From: CAIZGX01 sp964430305 | Lineage (GTDB): Bacteria; Bacteroidota; Bacteroidia; Flavobacteriales_D; Sanyastnellaceae | Assembly (NCBI GenBank): GCA_964430305.1 | Contig: CAYSEX010000015.1 | Location: 1-43,010 of the forward strand | Length of the DNA: 43,010 nt | Direction of reading: 5' to 3' | Translations under genes and position numbers: made by a program | Part shown: one piece after another, positions 41,432 through 43,010 of the stretch | Layout: each line of letters opens with the position of its first letter | Numbering within the stretch: the first letter of the stretch is position 1 | The notes under the pieces: generated by a model | Told to the model about the DNA's origin: nothing | Databases searched by the model: none | The model's input: the letters and a program-made list of their open reading frames with translations, nothing else

Positions 41432-42673
41432 ATGGGCAAGCTTATTGAGACCAAAAAGGTTCAAGAGACGTGTGTACTGGTTGGACTAGTGACTAAAAAA
41501 CAGAGTTTAGGGGCTTTACAAGAGTACTTAGAAGAATTAGCTTTTTTAGCAACTACTGCCGATGCGCATTGTGTTCAGCGATTTTGGCAAAATCTAGATC
41601 ACCCCGATTCACGAACTTTCGTGGGGTCTGGTAAATTGGAAGAGATAAAAGACTTTGTCTTCGAACGTGAAATTGACATGGTCATTTTCGATGATGAATT
41701 GTCGCCAAGTCAACTTCGGAATTTAGAGGGGAAATTCAATGATGAAAAGCACAAAGTCAAGGTGCTAGATCGAAACAATTTAATCTTAGACATATTTGCA
41801 TCACGCGCTAGAACTGCCCACTCCAAGGTGCAAGTTGAATTGGCTCAATACGAATATTTACTACCCCGACTTACCCGCATGTGGACCCACTTGGAGCGAC
41901 AAAAGGGTGGAATAGGTATGCGTGGTCCGGGTGAATTGCAAATTGAAACAGACAGACGGATCATTCGTGATCGCATTGCAAAATTGAAAGTTGATCTTCA
42001 AACCATAGATAAACAAAAGGCCACGCAGCGAGGGAATAGAGGAGCTATGGTGCGTGTAGCATTGGTTGGTTACACGAATGTGGGTAAAAGCACGCTCATG
42101 AATGTCATGAGTAAAAGCGAAGTTCTAGCAGAGAACAAATTGTTTGCAACATTGGATACGACTGTTCGAAAAATTGTGGTGAAGAATCTGCCGTTTTTAT
42201 TGAGTGATACCGTGGGGTTTATTCGCAAGCTTCCCCACCAATTGATTGAATCTTTTAAATCAACATTAGATGAAGTGCGTGAATCTGATCTATTGATTCA
42301 TGTTGTTGATATTTCGCATCCACAGTTCGAAGATCATTTCAGAGTGGTGAATGAAACCTTATCAGAGATAGGTGCAGGTGAAAAACCCATGATGATTGTC
42401 TTTAATAAAATTGATCAATTCACCTACGAACCCAAAGACGAAGATGATTTGTCTGAAAAGACAGCGCGCAACTATTCCATGAATGAATTGAAGGCCATGT
42501 GGATGTCTAAAATGCCAGATTCAGATGTCTTGTTTATGAGTGCAACCGAGCGATTGGCGTTGGATCAATTCCGTGAAACACTATATCAACGCGTTCGTGA
42601 AATTCATGTTACACGGTTCCCGTATAATGACTTCTTATACGATGATTTCAGCGAAGAATTCCCGCAAGACTAA
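41432..42673 (+). CDS. hflX: ribosome-associated GTPase HflX
   Basis: 413 residues. HflX is a conserved GTPase that binds 50S subunits and can split stalled ribosomes under stress. The N-terminal HflX domain has VFDDELSPSQLRNLE-like sequence (FDDELSPSQLRNLEGKF) and the glycine-rich linker GGIGMRGPGELQIETDRR. The G domain follows: G1 VGYTNVGKSTLMN (about residue 212), G3 LSDTVGFIRKLPHQL, G4 FNKIDQF and G5 MSATERL. Its ATG directly follows the cytochrome c stop, so it is probably co-transcribed although functionally unrelated. Its 3' end overlaps the next gene on the opposite strand by 26 bases. Confidence 0.97.
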   Translation: MGKLIETKKVQETCVLVGLVTKKQSLGALQEYLEELAFLATTADAHCVQRFWQNLDHPDSRTFVGSGKLEEIKDFVFEREIDMVIFDDELSPSQLRNLEGKFNDEKHKVKVLDRNNLILDIFASRARTAHSKVQVELAQYEYLLPRLTRMWTHLERQKGGIGMRGPGELQIETDRRIIRDRIAKLKVDLQTIDKQKATQRGNRGAMVRVALVGYTNVGKSTLMNVMSKSEVLAENKLFATLDTTVRKIVVKNLPFLLSDTVGFIRKLPHQLIESFKSTLDEVRESDLLIHVVDISHPQFEDHFRVVNETLSEIGAGEKPMMIVFNKIDQFTYEPKDEDDLSEKTARNYSMNELKAMWMSKMPDSDVLFMSATERLALDQFRETLYQRVREIHVTRFPYNDFLYDDFSEEFPQD

Positions 42674-43010
42674 TTGCGGCGTATACCAAGTATAGAATTA
42701 TAGAGGTTTTCAATCCGCTTTGCCAATAGGTGTAGATGGAAAGTAAATTGGTTACTAGGAAGTACCACCAATTTAGAGGGTCATAAGTGAGTTGGTAAAA
42801 AGTTCCAGCTAAAGAGAATGTGAGAATGAATGCATCAAGGAAAGGGAATCGTCCTTTTTGCTTTTTGAAAATAAATCCGGAAATTATCCAGAGTGAAAGT
42901 GTAATGAAGAGAATGAGTATATGAAATGGCCATGTTCGGTTATTGATGTCCACGGTGAAGTTTGGTGCTAGCCAGGCGAGAAAGGCTCCGCCCACATAAC
43001 AGATTTGCAG
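42648..43010 (-). CDS. PnuC-like nicotinamide riboside transporter, N-terminus beyond window
   Basis: At least 120 residues. The frame is open to the window edge (no stop between the internal GTG at 42995 and base 43010), so the 5' end is missing. Four membrane segments remain. The C-terminal pattern FILTFSLAGTFYQL, NWWYFLVTNLLSIYTYW and LKTSIILYLVYAAISLAG matches the end of PnuC vitamin transporters (usually about 190-210 residues), which import nicotinamide riboside. With nadC in the window, NAD supply is a shared theme, but the genes are far apart. Other small membrane families cannot be ruled out. Confidence 0.6.
   Translation of the reverse strand: MQICYVGGAFLAWLAPNFTVDINNRTWPFHILILFITLSLWIISGFIFKKQKGRFPFLDAFILTFSLAGTFYQLTYDPLNWWYFLVTNLLSIYTYWQSGLKTSIILYLVYAAISLAGILR

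Noticed and set aside
1..43010. Search for CRISPR arrays, tRNA/rRNA genes, IS elements, prophage or defence islands
   Set aside because: No spaced direct repeats, cloverleaf-type sequences, transposase or integrase frames were seen; every large frame is assigned to core functions.

Overview
The window reads as a single chromosomal segment from a Bacteroidota bacterium, most likely order Flavobacteriales (I cannot name the genus). The evidence is: a complete actABCDEF alternative complex III operon joined to cytochrome oxidase genes; a homogentisate/tyrosine degradation pair of bacteroidotal type; DUF4286; TonB/ExbBD with a Gly-rich TonB spacer; and several sites matching the bacteroidotal -7 promoter element TAnnTTTG. 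Shine-Dalgarno sequences are generally weak and base composition is moderately AT-rich. A run of exactly 100 N at 5518-5617 shows this is a scaffold with an unsized gap. I see no tRNA, rRNA, IS element, phage, CRISPR array or integration signature. The region is gene-dense and almost entirely core housekeeping and respiratory genes, and no intergenic stretch reaches 300 bases.

Layout. 1-950: dprA, cut by the window edge. 953-4970 (minus strand): a small secreted SPOR protein, homogentisate dioxygenase, 4-hydroxyphenylpyruvate dioxygenase and a LolC/E-type permease. 5171-17572 (plus): actA (with the gap), actB-F, coxB, coxA and a beta-barrel-like protein; they form an electron-transfer chain from menaquinol through ACIII to an aa3-type oxidase. 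17587-19520 (plus): ruvB and queG. 19517-22645 (minus): exbB, exbD, tonB and folC. 22746-26533 (minus): a SRAP/YedK protein translationally coupled to a short DnaE-type polymerase with a degenerate PHP domain, probably a lesion-tolerance pair. 26567-29089 (minus): nadC, a YihY/BrkB membrane protein and an alpha/beta hydrolase. 29131-29889 (plus): an M15/VanY-type peptidase. 29891-31183 (minus): purD. 31275-35983 (plus): promoter, attenuator-like hairpin, rimP, nusA, infB and a terminator. 35997-38986: pepA, pdxA, rlmH. 39026-40312: an aminotransferase. 40309-40629 (minus): DUF4286. 40698-42673 (plus): a small membrane cytochrome b-like protein, a lipoprotein cytochrome c and hflX. 42648-43010 (minus): a partial PnuC-like membrane protein.

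Four observations deserve most attention. (1) A -7 promoter-like element ends exactly four bases before the start codon at several genes, implying leaderless or nearly leaderless mRNAs. (2) A terminator-shaped hairpin sits between a strong promoter match and the rimP start, a candidate NusA-sensitive attenuator. (3) The SRAP-DnaE pair overlaps by GTGA. (4) A terminator-like hairpin after coxA lies inside the signal-peptide codons of the next reading frame. I did not find a clearly new multi-gene system; these are the best candidates for something not fully described.
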